A stretch of DNA of 64,000 nucleotides, from assembly GCA_015847255.1 (NCBI GenBank), contig JADLZK010008235.1, positions 496,001-560,000 on the forward strand. Reading direction: 5' to 3'. This document shows positions 37,367 to 48,399 of this stretch, in pieces. The notes below the pieces were generated by a model. That model ran no database searches, was not told where the DNA came from, and was given only the letters and a program-made list of their open reading frames with translations. Within the stretch, counting starts at the first letter, position 1; each line of letters begins with the position of its first letter. A program made the translations under genes and the position numbers. Source of the stretch: Hyparrhenia diplandra. Lineage: Eukaryota > Streptophyta > Magnoliopsida > Poales > Poaceae.

Positions 37367-37553
37367 CTAACCGAACGGCAAATGGGGAAGCAAGGAATAG
37401 TTTCGGGCATGGAATAGTTCTGAGACCCGGCGAGTGCACCGTCAGAATTCAGCGGATCCTGTCCGGGATCAAAGCGACCCGGCACCAATCAGGTGCTACC
37501 GAGCGAGGCCTTAATAATTTAGGTACCTAGAGTGCAATTTACTCAATAAAATT

Positions 37554-38220
37554 TAACTACAAAATAGAGAATCTAAATCTAAAATAATACTATTAAAATT
37601 AATTTAATCTAGAAACAATGTCTAGAAAATAATTTCTATTTTCATTAAATTATTTTTGAATTTCTTTTAGTTTAAAATAAATGAAAATTTAAAACTAATA
37701 ACAATTTAGTTAACAAATGTAGAAAGCTGTATTATATAACATAAAAGCCCAATTAACCAAAAGCCAGGAATCAGGCCTTTCGGTGTCCATTTCTGCCCGC
37801 CCGGTGTCGCAACCGTACTCACCGCATCGCCACGCGTGGTGCGTGAACCACGCATGTAGTCAACGTGTCGCGCCAAAGCTGCCGACCTCGGCCCTTTCGA
37901 GAAAACTGCCCAGCTCGGCGGACCCGAGGCCCGAGGCCAACAAAGCCCAAAGCCCACAGACGCTACACTCTACACCTCCACCGCCTTCCACTTCTGCCCT
38001 CCCCTCTCGAAGCTGGCAGCAGTTGCGGCGGCGGCGGCGGCGCTCACTCTGCAATCTGGAGGCTGAAGCCATGGGGCAGAAGAGCGCATGCTTTCCGCAG
38101 CGCGCGCCGCATCCCTTCTGCCCGCCTTGTTGCTGTTGAGGCCCTCCGGAGCGCGGATCTCACGGCACCAGCGGCGAGGAGGAAGAGGAGGAGCTTCTCA
38201 CGGCACCGCGACTCTGCGAG
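37554..38220 (+). promoter_or_regulatory. Promoter and 5' leader region of the PHD-finger gene
   Basis: AT-rich DNA to about 37750, then CG-rich sequence, a CT-rich leader and a (GGC)n run near 38025, directly before the ATG at 38221. No clear TATA box. The Pack-MULE complex ends about 680 bp upstream of the ATG. Confidence 0.45.
38071..38139 (+). CDS. Upstream ORF in the leader of the PHD-finger gene
   Basis: ATG at 38071 opens 22 codons (MGQKSACFPQRAPHPF then a Cys-rich end) and stops with TGA at 38137, 81 bp before the main ATG. It may reduce translation of the main ORF if transcription begins upstream. No conservation can be judged here. Confidence 0.3.
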   Translation: MGQKSACFPQRAPHPFCPPCCC

Positions 38221-41200
38221 ATGGTACGGATCCATCCTGAGTTCCTCACTCGCTCGCTCGCGCTCCAGTTCCCCACCCTCGTCTTCCGTGTGGCGCGTTT
38301 ATTTCTCTTCGTTGTTTGGTTGGTTGCCTAATTTCTTTGGTCGGGGGAGGGAGATTGTGAAAATCGCGGGAGATTATGCGGACTACATCTGCCGGCTTCT
38401 AGTAGGACAGAAATTGTAGGTCTGTTCACTAGGGAAGGGGAATCGAGCCGGGTGGAGTCGATTTTTGTTAGGCTTATCCTGTTCTTGTGCCTTGCGGTTG
38501 CCTGGCCAGGCAAAATCGAATGCAGTTACAGACAGCATCTTTCTCCAGGCAAATGATTCAGGGTTGCAATCAAACATGCTTTGCCTGGAATTGGGCATGG
38601 GCTGGTAGCCTGGGGGAGGGTGGGCTCCTGCTCAAGCGAAGCCTTCAGATTCAGATAGAATCCTGTTTGTGTGTTGAGGTGTGGGGGATGCGCCCTCAGC
38701 TCTCAGCTCCTGGTTTTGCAGAATAGTCAAGTATCTTTTCATCCAGAAACACACTCGAGTGGTTTGGGGACTGAAACCATAGTTCCGTTGCAAGATTCAA
38801 TCCTGATTTCCAAATGGGACTTCATAGTTGTGCTGAGCTAGGAACTGTTTTTCTTGCCGTGTTTTCTAAGCCGCCTCTCCATCATCAATGGGCAATTTCC
38901 TCATTCCGAAGCATGAGGTGGTCACTTGGAGCCTGCATATGCATACAGTACAGAAAACGTTAATCACATTTGAGTTTTTTAGGGGGGGTGTGTGTTAGAT
39001 TTTGATGACATGTGTTTGAACGTGTGATGGTGTGATGGCGATACCCTGACTTCTCAATTAAAATAGGACTACATCAGGTACATACATGATCCCTTGGTGT
39101 ATGCTCTTTGTCGATGATGTGGTGCTAGTTAACGAGAGTGGGGCAGGGTAGATAGAAAGTTGGAGCTGTGGAGGCACACGTTAGAGTCGAAAGGTAGGAC
39201 CAAGACCGAGTACATGATGTGCGACTTCAACCTGATGGCCAAGAAGGATACATTTCGGTATCTAAGATCTATGCTACAGAAGGGTGGCGATATTGATGAA
39301 GATGTTTGGCATAAAATTTCAGTAGGTTGGTTGAAGTGATGTCAAGCTTCTGGCATGGCATAGAAGCTAAAAGGTAAGTTCTACTGGATGGGGATTCGTC
39401 CGGTGATGTTATATGGTGCTGAACGTTGGCCTACAAAAAGACAACATGTTCATCACCTGAGTGTAGCAGAGAGTGTACGTTGTGTTGGTTTTGCAGGCAT
39501 ACGGGATAGGGTTCGGAATGAAGAGATTCAGGATAGGGTCGGGGTGGCACCAATCGAGGAGAAATTGATCCAACATCGGTAGAGATGGTTTGGACATTTC
39601 CAACGGAGGCCTCCTGAGGCCTCGGTGCGTAGTGCGGTTTTAAAGCAGGTAGATAATGTTAAGAGAGGTAGAGGTTGACCGACCTAGACTAACTTGGAAC
39701 GAGACAATTAAGAGAGATCTTAAGAGCATATCTAATAGTGCCCAATAATTTTGTTCCAATATCCATGAGTTTAGCAACTCCCAAAACGGTATTGGAATGG
39801 AAAAAAACATTAATCTCCAACAAGTGCCCAATACTTAACTTCCAAAAACCAAATTTGGGTCCACCGTCAAGCAGTAGCAACTTCTTCTCCTCGCGTGACG
39901 CCGATCTTCCCTCGTCGCGAACATCTTCTCCTCGCGGCGCTGGCCGCTAGCTGGTCCAAGATCGCCGTGCGGAACGCCGATCCGGACCAAGGGTACAGAC
40001 TTCGGTGATGGTTTTGCCCCCGAGGTTTATTTCCAATCCAATCGCTACTGTGTAGGTCTTTGGAAGTCTGAGGAAACCTATGAGGATTCCAAATAGAAAA
40101 CTAGTACTCCATATCTAGGTGGAGAGCATCGATCGAGTTGTCGCTGTCTCGATCCATCTCGCGCGCAAGCGAAAACTCCGGCCACATAATGGACATGTTG
40201 TGCGACCGGCGTGTGAAATTCATCAACGAAGACCAGGCCGGCGGCGGGCCACCCGTACGGTGGCCTCGCACCGCGACCGAAGCGCTCCGCCACAGGCCTG
40301 TGCATTTGGTTGCGCTCCCGCGTTGGTGACCAGTGGTCTGGCGGCGCTGCGCTATTTCCCGGCTGGCATCCCGCGGCCAGGAGCATGCCGGCGTGATCGC
40401 CGCGCTCCACATGTCCACGGCCGGCCAGGCACCGACCACTTTCATGCGGCATCACGCCGCAGACACGATGACGGGGCGAGAAGGCTTCGGGCTGCGCGTT
40501 TGGTCGCGCTCCGTGTTGGTGCCGGTGGTCGGCGGCGCCGCGCCTACTTCCCGGCCCGGCATCCCGCGACAGAGCATGCCGACGCGATTGCCTCGCTCCA
40601 CATGTCCACGGCCGGCTAGGCACCGACCACTTTCATGCGGCATCACGCCGCGGACACGATGATGGCGAGAAGGCTTCGGTGTCGAGAGCGAATCCAAATA
40701 CAGGTGGGAAGTTTCGCCGGCGGCGCGAAGGCTTCTCACGAGCGCGAGTCGATTGGGTGGAATTTGCGCCGTCAGGCGTGCGTATATTTAAGCGTGGGGA
40801 AGGATTTTTCCAACGGGCCAAAAATTGGGAGCAAGTATTGGGTGCTTGTTGGAACAATGTTTTTTATCCTTCTACAAAAAAACTAGGATTGGGAGGTCAT
40901 ATAGGGTATTGTTGGAGTTGCTCTAAGGAGTAGAATATCTAAGAAATTAGCCATGAATAGGAGCACTTGAAGACTAGCTATGAATGTAATTTTGAACCGA
41001 TACCTTTGTTTCTTTTATACTTGTTTCGTATGGGTTTCATCTCTAGTTTGCCCCAACTAGCTTGGGACTAAGACGTTGTTTGATGTTGTTGTTGTGTTAG
41101 ATTTTTGCGTATCAACTACGGTTTCATATTGGTAGAATCGTGAGAAATGCGCTAGCATGCACCTTGCCGGGATGCAAACATATCTTTGATATGCGTTTTC

Positions 41201-44200
41201 TTGGGCCATGAAGGCTTGTTAGTTTAAATTGGGAGGTTTTGTGAATTAACTAAATTTGCGTTTGCACTTTTATGTAGGACATCGTTTGTGAAGTGTGTGG
41301 TGTTGTTGGCTTCAAGGACCTTTTAAAACAATGTAGCAATCGCAAAGAACGCTGCGAGGCACAGTAATTTCTCTTTCTACTTGTTCTTCAAAGTTCCGTG
41401 TCTTTTGTTTTCAAATTAAAGTTCCTAAGTAAACGAAGTTTTGATTATCTTGTCGTAATGAAGTTTGAATTGCTTGGATGTATGATTTATTAACATTTTA
41501 TAGAGAATTGTTTGCTTCAATTCTGTCATTGTTAATCACATCCATAAGATTATCTTTGAATACTAGACTGCTTGTGTATTTGTCCTTATGGTGTTCAAAC
41601 GCCTCAAATGGTTTTTAGGATTCGAATTTGAGCCCTTGAACTAAAAAAAGTGACCATATAGGTCTTTAATCCATTACTAATTCTCATTTGGGTCCACGAA
41701 CTAAAAAGGTGACCATCTAATCCTTGATCTATATTGTGCTTGACGAAAGGTCCAAACCCCACCACGCCACCGACAATTTCCTATATGGCCGTGCGATTAA
41801 GGTTGCGAAAAAAAGCATCCCCAACCCCTCCATTTATCTCGCCCTAGCAGTCCTTGTCTCTCGTAGGCCACCTTCCTTTACTTGTTCCGTGGACACCAAG
41901 CGTGTGCCTTCAGAGCACAAGTGAGCATGTGGGTGTGGCCGCAAGCCCGGTATGCACTGGACCAATGGAAGGCAAAGGGAGTGGACATGGAGCAAAGGGA
42001 GATGGTGGTGGAATGGGTATGTGGGACGTAGCTTAACAATTTTATGTTCCTATAGGCGTAGGGCATGTCTTGATGATCTGGTGTGCTTTGGGACATCAAC
42101 TCGACTCACATCCCACACATTGATTCATCATTGTGCCATGTCGTGCTAGAACCACGATACGGAATGACCGTTCTTGGGACACGAAACCCCACCTAGACCC
42201 ACGGTTCGTGTAACCATGACTGTCACAATCACTAGGCATACCAAGGTGATGTGGTGGGATTTGGACCTCTACTCGAGCGCATCGTTAGTTGAAGGACCCA
42301 AATGGTCACGTTTTCAATTGGCCTCATGTGAGAATCTATAGTAGATTGAGTACCTAGATGGTCGCTTTAGTTCTATCTTCTATGACCTGATTGGGACACG
42401 TGAGAATCTACAGTAGAATCTACTTGCGCATCTTTAGGTTAAGGATTCATGGTGCATTTTACTTTTTGTACATTCGTTTAAGAGCTAAGGGCGGCCTTGG
42501 TGCAAGCGGTGGTTTACCACCAGTGACTGGAAGGTCCAGGGTTCAAGCCCTAGCCTCCGCACATTGCACAGTGTGCAGGTAAGGTTTGGCGCTAATCACC
42601 CCACCCCGGACCTCGCACAGTCGCGGGGAGCTTACGACACTTTGGGTACACCCTTTTACATTCCATTAAGAGCCGTGCAATATAAAGTCTAATTGTAATT
42701 AGGGCTTGTTTGGTGAAACTCTAGCTCCAATACCTTTTGTAGTTACTCATTCCTAACTATAGAAATTCTTGGAGTTAGAGATGCAGGTTGACCTAGTATT
42801 GAGTTGAGCCATTCGTTTTCTCTTTTTTAGATTAAACCCACAGGTCTAAGGCATTCAATTTATCATAGATTCTAAATTTTGCATGGACCTCATACTCACT
42901 TTTAGTATTAAAATCCCAACTCCAAAAAAAAAGGTCTTTTTATGTAGCACCCCATACCCAAAACCATTTTACATCTTAACACCGCATTAAGATCTTGTCA
43001 CGCTGAAGTCCACCCACCCCCCCCCCACCCCCTACATAGAGAAACTGTGCTTTCGTGCATGAATGACCATGAGACATGGACCCCTCTTTTGGTGTAGGAT
43101 AGACGAGGGATTTTTTAACCCTAGCATGAAATCCACTCCCACAAAGTCAAACATAGGACCTGACGAGTGCTACTGAAGGCACTTAACCAACTCAACTAGA
43201 GACCCTCTCACCTTTCGCACACTTTCATCCTTGATTTGTACTAGTTTACCTAGGTGCTATGCAGGAACTTGATGGCTTAGGGAGTCAGATCTACCTAATT
43301 ATTAAGGTAGGTGCAACCCCAAAGAACACGAACAATTGGGCCACAAAGCCACGCCAAAATGTAGGTTGCGATATTACCTATTTGAACCCTTTCTCATGAA
43401 CTAAGAAGAGTGGGATGTCATGACTTCCTACCACTTACCGCGGTGCACCACCCCATGACTAGTGGCATCCTACCACCCTATCCACCACAAGCTAACCTCC
43501 CTTTGGTCACTAGACAAGGCATCCCTAGCCATAATAGTTTCATGTTATCTTGACATGCCATCATTCTTAACAACATGTGGTGTTGATTAGGCAGGGGTCC
43601 CTAAAGGATTCACTATGCCTAATGCACTAGATCTCCCTCTAGCATCAAGGACCTTCATTGTTGCGTCACTTGTTTCTTCAACATACGGTGTTGACCTTCC
43701 TTGGGATTGTGGGTGAGAGGAGTGGAGGGGGTTAAAGCTAGCAGCCCCTAACACTAGATTGCTCTTGATCTTGATGTCTCCAACACTATTCTATTGTTTT
43801 GAGCATGTCTTGGCCTTGACCATGCCCATTGAACTTTTTATGCCATGAAAGCAAACAAGGGACTTCAAAAAAGGCTTTGCCACCTAAAAACTCGCCCTTC
43901 CAAAAAGTTCGCTTAAACAATAAAGTTGGTAGGGTTAATTGTAGTTAGTTATTCCTCATATTACCTGTTTACTTCTATGACCTCGAGCCATAGAAGATCT
44001 ATCCCTAACTAGCATTGTTTGTTGTTTTTGTAGATACTGTATGGATCCTGTAATTTATAATGGCTCATCATTTAAATGGTTTTGCGACGATTGCCCCCCA
44101 AAACATAGTGAAGTCTCAACCGAGAACATGAATGATGTTGTCAAAATGAGGAGTGTTACATCGTTCTATGTTCCTGATGACTCTGGCTGCGATGACCACT

Positions 44201-47200
44201 GCGCTATTCAACTGGGTTCTATAATTGATGAACCAAATGTGAATAGTGTAGATGTGACAAAGGAACCTTTGTCATGGGGTCGTCGTAGACATAGGTCGCA
44301 CAAGGCAATGTGTACATGGGGGTGTCGTAGACGTAGATCACAGAAAGCAAGAAGAGAGAGTTCTGATGCCTCCACTAAACATTTTCTGAGTGCAGACACA
44401 TTCCATTCTTCTGAAATGTTTGGTGTGAAAAAGCTAAAGCACAATGATATTTTAGAGGAAGGGGAAAGTAAAAATGACCCTTTAAATTATCAACCAGAAA
44501 GTGCTGATGGTTCAAGTAATTCAGCTTCTGACCTTATTACTGTAGAAATACAAAAGACAGGGGGTGCTGTTGGACCTACTATGAACACAATGGAGTGTCT
44601 AGACCTCTCAATGGAAAAAGACGGCTCCTCTTTTTCACTGAATTGTATTGAAGGGTTCACTCAAGGAACAAAATCTGACTTACTTCCTTTAATCAATGAT
44701 GTTGAGAGAACCTATCCATTTGTTATGCATAGTTTTTGCCCTACAGTACCAAATATGCGGCAAAAAGATGATGTATTGGAAAATGTGGAACAAGCTCATC
44801 CTCTAATGGTTAATCCTGATGGTACAAGTCATTCATCTATGAGCCCTGCATTAGAAATCGAAGAACAAGGAGCAGATGCTGGCTTATGTGCTTCTGTTGA
44901 AGATGTTGAGGAGCAAGTAGACGGTTCTAGTCCTGCATCAGAAAGTAGGGAGCAACCTGTTCCTTTGAAGGTGGTTATACTCCGACCTTGGAATGATGTG
45001 CCAAATAGCATCCGAAGTTCAAAGCCTCCTTCAAACTACTCTCAGTCAATGCAAGGGTCAGATCTATATGTTGCAAATGTGGATGTCTGTGATCCTTCTA
45101 AGGAGTGGTTGGACTCAAGGTTAAAACTTGATGAACAAGGAGTGGAGCCTGGCTTATTTGTGAAAGTTGAATATGTTGAGCAAACCCATCCCAATTTTAC
45201 TGATAAAACTAGTCCTATATGGTCAAGTGAGGAGCAAGTAGATGGTTCTAGTCCTACATCAGAAAGTTGGGAGCAACCTGAGCCGTTGGAGGTGGTTAGG
45301 CCATATGATGATGTGCCAAAGAGTATCCTAAGATCGAAGCCTCCATCAAACTACTCACAACCAATGCAAGGATCAGATCTAGATGTTGGGAATATGGATG
45401 TCTTGGATCCTTCCAAGGACCAGATGAACTCAAGGTTAATGCTAAATACTGTAGAGCCATCAAGTTCTTCAAATGGAGGAGGCAGACCTGTTGAGCAAGA
45501 CGATACTGAAAAAACAGAATGCTTGTCAGGCATGCACACTGTCACCCCTGAACTGGATAGTGTCCAGGGATCAAATCCCTCAGCAGAGCCATCAAGTTCC
45601 TTAAATGGAGAAGGAGCCTCAGCTGTTGAAAAACACACTGCTGAAATGGCAGAATGCTTGTTAGGCTTGGGAACTTTGACCCCTGCACTGCATAATGTAC
45701 AGGCACTAAATGGAGAAGGAGCCTCAGCTGTTGAAAAACACACTGCTGAAATGGCAGAATGCTTGTTAGGCTTGGGAACTTTGACCCCTGCACTGCATAA
45801 TGTACAGGCACTAAATCCCTCGACACCAAAAGAATGCCTGGTTTCTAACACAGACAACTCAGATGAACCAAATAGGTCAGATGAAGTTCATCGCAGTCGC
45901 AATGATTTTAACGGAAGTTACTACCCCAAGCCAGTGCTGAAGGGAAGAATCCCCAAAATGGTATATCCAAGACTTAGGTTTCCACTGTCAAAGATGTGGC
46001 TTGTAGGCAAACATCACCAATGGAAGATGTCATTGCCTTCCAAGTATGTTAGTCCACATAAGCGAACAAAAAATAGCTTCAGAAAGCAATATAAAGGGCC
46101 AAACAGACATATTCCACATCATACTAAAGATCAGAATACCAAGCTCGTTATAAAGGACAGAAATGCAGATCCTCCACATATAAGAAGCTTTAGGCCATCA
46201 AAGCAAATTGATCGTACTTGCTCAAGTGCTTCCTTGGATTTATTATCTCCAAAAACTAAGGAAGTACATGATGCCAATGATGCAGAACCAAGATGTTCTA
46301 AATCTGTAAGAACTTTTGAGAATGTCATGGCCAAGAAAAGAAAACGACCTATTTTATCACATGATGAAGATGCCGAGGCAATGCAGATGGAAGTGAGGAT
46401 GCGCAGGCAACATGTGAAAAGTCGTGTGGCGAAGCAGCTAAGATCTGCAGAAAATTCTGAGGAAGCGATGTCTCCAGGAAATTTAAATAATCAACATGCC
46501 AATGATGATACGAAGGCAAGGAAGCAGAGAAGGGCCAACAAAAGATAAAAAGCACCTCTAGGGAATGCTAGTGTTCAATGCACACGGAATGATGCTGCAC
46601 AGTTAGCATCAGATCAGCAAAGCTTTATTTGCACAGGACCCATTGATAAACCTTACTGGACGTACGTTAGATGCCTTTTAATCCCATTCTAAAGTATTTC
46701 AATATTTTTCTCTCTGCATTGCTAATGTTTCTCATGTTTTATGCTGATAGTGGAATCATGAATATTGGATGGGAGTATATTTCATTGGCTGCACACCTGT
46801 CAAATCAAGCATGCAAGGAGGTGCAGGAATTATCACTATCATTACCAGCACTAATGAAAGTATCAAAGCATTCGAAGTTGAAAGCCTGGCCAGGGAGGTG
46901 GAAGGCATCAGAACCGACTGCTGAATGCATTGGCTTGTATTTCTTCTCAGATGATATGAGGTGCGTGACCAACAGTCTTACCCTATGGACAATTGCTTGT
47001 TTTTGTATTGTGAGGTACATGGTTTAAAATTTACTTGTTGCTTTTGTAGGGAACTGGAACAACTAGTGCATTATCTCACCGATCATAGCTTAGTACTAAA
47101 ATATGTCATTGGCTATGCCAACCTGCTGATCTTCCCTTCTGTTTTCCTACCAGAGCAATGTCAAAGTAAGTACCATATTGCCGATTTTCCAATGTTTACA

Positions 47201-47512
47201 AATATCATAGATACAATCTATGCCAGTGCTCCTGTTTTAAATTTGCAACCATGAACTTTGATGACAATGTGCCCTAGCGCAATTTTGCATTATATTGCTT
47301 CTACTGTCCATTAGTACACGTAGAAAGTTATTTACTTTCTTGCTATTGAGTTATTGTAGTTTAATAGTAAAGACAGCTTTACATTGTTCTATGGACAACA
47401 TTTTTAGTTTACTCATCAAACCCTGTCTTTTGTAGGGTTCCAAGGAAAACACTACCTGTGGGGAGTGTTCAAGCGCAGGATTGGTACCGGGAAAACAGGT
47501 GCCGCAGGGTAA
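38221..47512 (+). CDS. PHD-finger protein, AIPP2-like, with in-frame stop before the C-terminal domain
   Basis: Six coding exons: 38221-38223 (ATG only), 41278-41363, 44034-46661, 46751-46960, 47050-47165, 47436-47512. The joined length is 1040 codons and phases agree at every junction. The N terminus [17 protein letters not shown] followed by [12 protein letters not shown] and WFCDDC is a PHD-type zinc finger (residues 1-50), with the fourth Cys and the His of the Cys4-His-Cys3 pattern not conserved. The middle is long, acidic and repetitive. The end ([46 protein letters not shown]) matches the conserved C-terminal region of plant AIPP2/PAIPP2-type proteins, nuclear chromatin readers linked to BAH-PHD repressor complexes. 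A TAA at codon 868 (46546-46548) lies in frame before that region, so the product would be 867 residues unless the stop is an error or read through. Confidence 0.78.
39724..40923. mobile_element. Harbinger-like non-autonomous element nested in the LINE
   Basis: Ends GAGCATATCTAATAGTGCCC and (reverse complement) GAGCAACTCCAACAATACCC are flanked by TAA at 39721-39723 and 40924-40926. Removing it rejoins the LINE reading (RDLKE then WNISK-like). The interior is GC-rich and holds a tandem duplication; no transposase is visible. Confidence 0.85.
40302..40680. repeat. ~190-bp tandem duplication inside the Harbinger-like element
   Basis: Two copies contain CTCCACATGTCCACGGCCGG (about 40404 and 40594) and CACTTTCATGCGGCATCACG, with small differences. 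Confidence 0.85.
42486..42656 (+). mobile_element. tRNA-derived SINE in intron 2 of the PHD gene
   Basis: An A-box-like TTGGTGCAAGCGGTGG (about 42497) and a B-box-like GGTTCAAGCCC (42540) match the pol III promoter of grass SINEs. A 17-bp flanking repeat, TACATTC..TTAAGAGC with two mismatches (42469-42485 and 42657-42673), marks retroposition. The body ends in CCCTTTT. Confidence 0.82.
42674..44033. other. Rest of intron 2 of the PHD gene
   Basis: Non-coding. It contains a C-rich run near 43015-43030 and text resembling decayed repeats. No ORF or element ends were recognised. Confidence 0.4.
44908..45440 (+). repeat. Diverged in-frame duplication, 321-bp period, in the PHD gene
   Basis: The block starting EEQVDGSSP (44908 and 45229) and running through KPPSNYSQ and MQGSDL is repeated 107 codons later with several substitutions, so the repetitive middle of this protein grew by in-frame duplication. 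Confidence 0.85.
45602..45811 (+). repeat. Perfect 105-bp in-frame tandem duplication in the PHD gene
   Basis: Two 105-bp units (45602-45706 and 45707-45811) are identical base for base, giving two identical 35-residue units that begin [21 protein letters not shown] diverged third relative lies just upstream (about 45459-45590). Confidence 0.97.
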
Positions 47513-48399
47513 CAAAACTTTTGTACATCACATGGGTGCCAAGTGATGACACCCTGGTCTAAGAAATGCCTGTTTTGAAGGGTATCACAACATCAAAGAG
47601 ACAACAGCTGCCATGGCTTTTGCAGTGAGACCGGTGGCCCCTGTGACTGATCATAGTCATAGGAAGCCCTGCGCAAATTCAGAGAGCTCCCTCTACCCAA
47701 GCTGTTTGTCCCACATCTCTTGTCGAAGCACTTCATTGGGAGCTGGAAGAAGGTGCATTGGTGGTTTCTCTAAACTTGTGAATGGGTAAGCTAAGGCCCA
47801 GTCTGTAAAGTTCATGGCCTGAAGCAATGATGTGCCTAGCAAGTAGGATCAGAATTCAGAACTAACCGTAGCTTCTGAATCGTAGCTGTAATATTTTGGT
47901 AATGTTCAGAACTTAGAGCTAGATTATCTTTTAACTACTTTGACGTTTTGACCCTGGAGACGTTACTGTGCCTGCAACCTTAACTTTAGATGCATCATGG
48001 ATCAACTGCTAACAGATAATCTAGCTCGACATGGATACTATGGAAGATGCATCATGGACACTATGGAAGGTCTAGCCAAAATTTTGTTTCTGTGTGCTGT
48101 ACTGCTGTTTGCATTGTGGTGTTAAGCTCGACATGCATCTTACTCTTACCTGCGTTAATAGATTCTCTGCTCTAGTGATACAGTTGTACAAAATGTAAAT
48201 CGAAATGCTTTCTGCAATGGTTTTAAACTCCAGAACTTTTGTAAACTGACATGAAGTACGAAGTGCCGTTCATTCGCTTATATTGAAGAAAGACACATGT
48301 ATGTATGGACACTTCATAGATATAATAAAGTGCTCTAGTTACTAAATAGGACTTGGACGTGTCACGTCCAATGCAATAAATCCAATCAGTGCATTGCCT
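47513..48399. other. 3' UTR and downstream flank of the PHD gene
   Basis: No ORF recognised. Likely 3' UTR for the first few hundred bases, then AT-rich intergenic DNA with an AATAAA-like AATAAAG at about 48324. Confidence 0.4.

Larger units (their letters stand above)
20483..37510. mobile_element. Tourist/Harbinger-class element nested in the Pack-MULE
   Basis: The left end AGGCTCGTTCGGTTTT and the reverse complement of the right end, GGCCTCGCTCGGTAG, are similar. TTA (or TTAA) is duplicated at 20480-20482 and 37511-37513, and removing one copy restores the MULE repeat base for base. Excluding the gypsy insertion it is about 3.1 kb. No PIF transposase or Myb-like ORF is recognisable in 20.5-23.4 kb. 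That stretch has a (TTCTTGG)n run at about 20932-20964, a short GT repeat near 22120, and inverted copies of CAGGTTGAGGTTCAGGC (about 21877 and 21968). Confidence 0.8.
18886..37544. mobile_element. Pack-MULE (Mutator-like), interrupted by nested elements
   Basis: GAGTAAATT starts the element and AATTTACTC ends it. AATAAAATT is repeated exactly at 18877-18885 and 37545-37553, the 9-bp duplication expected of Mutator. The ~165-bp terminal repeats match well, for example AAGTACACCAAAGGTACAAA and AGAAGCTGACGTGGCGATAT on the left with their complements at about 20350-20480. The last 31 bp of the right repeat lie on the far side of a 17-kb insertion. Without the insertions the element is about 1.6 kb and carries a captured zinc-finger gene fragment but no transposase. 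Confidence 0.9.
39004..41092 (+). mobile_element. 5'-truncated LINE in intron 1 of the PHD gene
   Basis: It is flanked by TGTGTTAGATTTT at 38991-39003 and 41093-41105. It encodes the end of a plant LINE reverse transcriptase: [77 protein letters not shown], with stops and frame changes. The 3' end has the usual CTAGCTTGGGACTAAGACGTTG and a TTG-rich tail. It is interrupted by a 1.2-kb Harbinger-like element at 39724. Confidence 0.88.

Noticed and set aside
42498..42552. A tRNA gene
   Set aside because: A and B boxes are present but there is no full cloverleaf or acceptor stem; the 171-bp body with flanking repeats fits a SINE.
44041..46548. An 835-codon intronless gene starting at ATG 44041
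   Set aside because: This Met is internal. Two upstream exons with good splice sites add the PHD finger start, and the TAA at its end is followed by the same family's conserved region.
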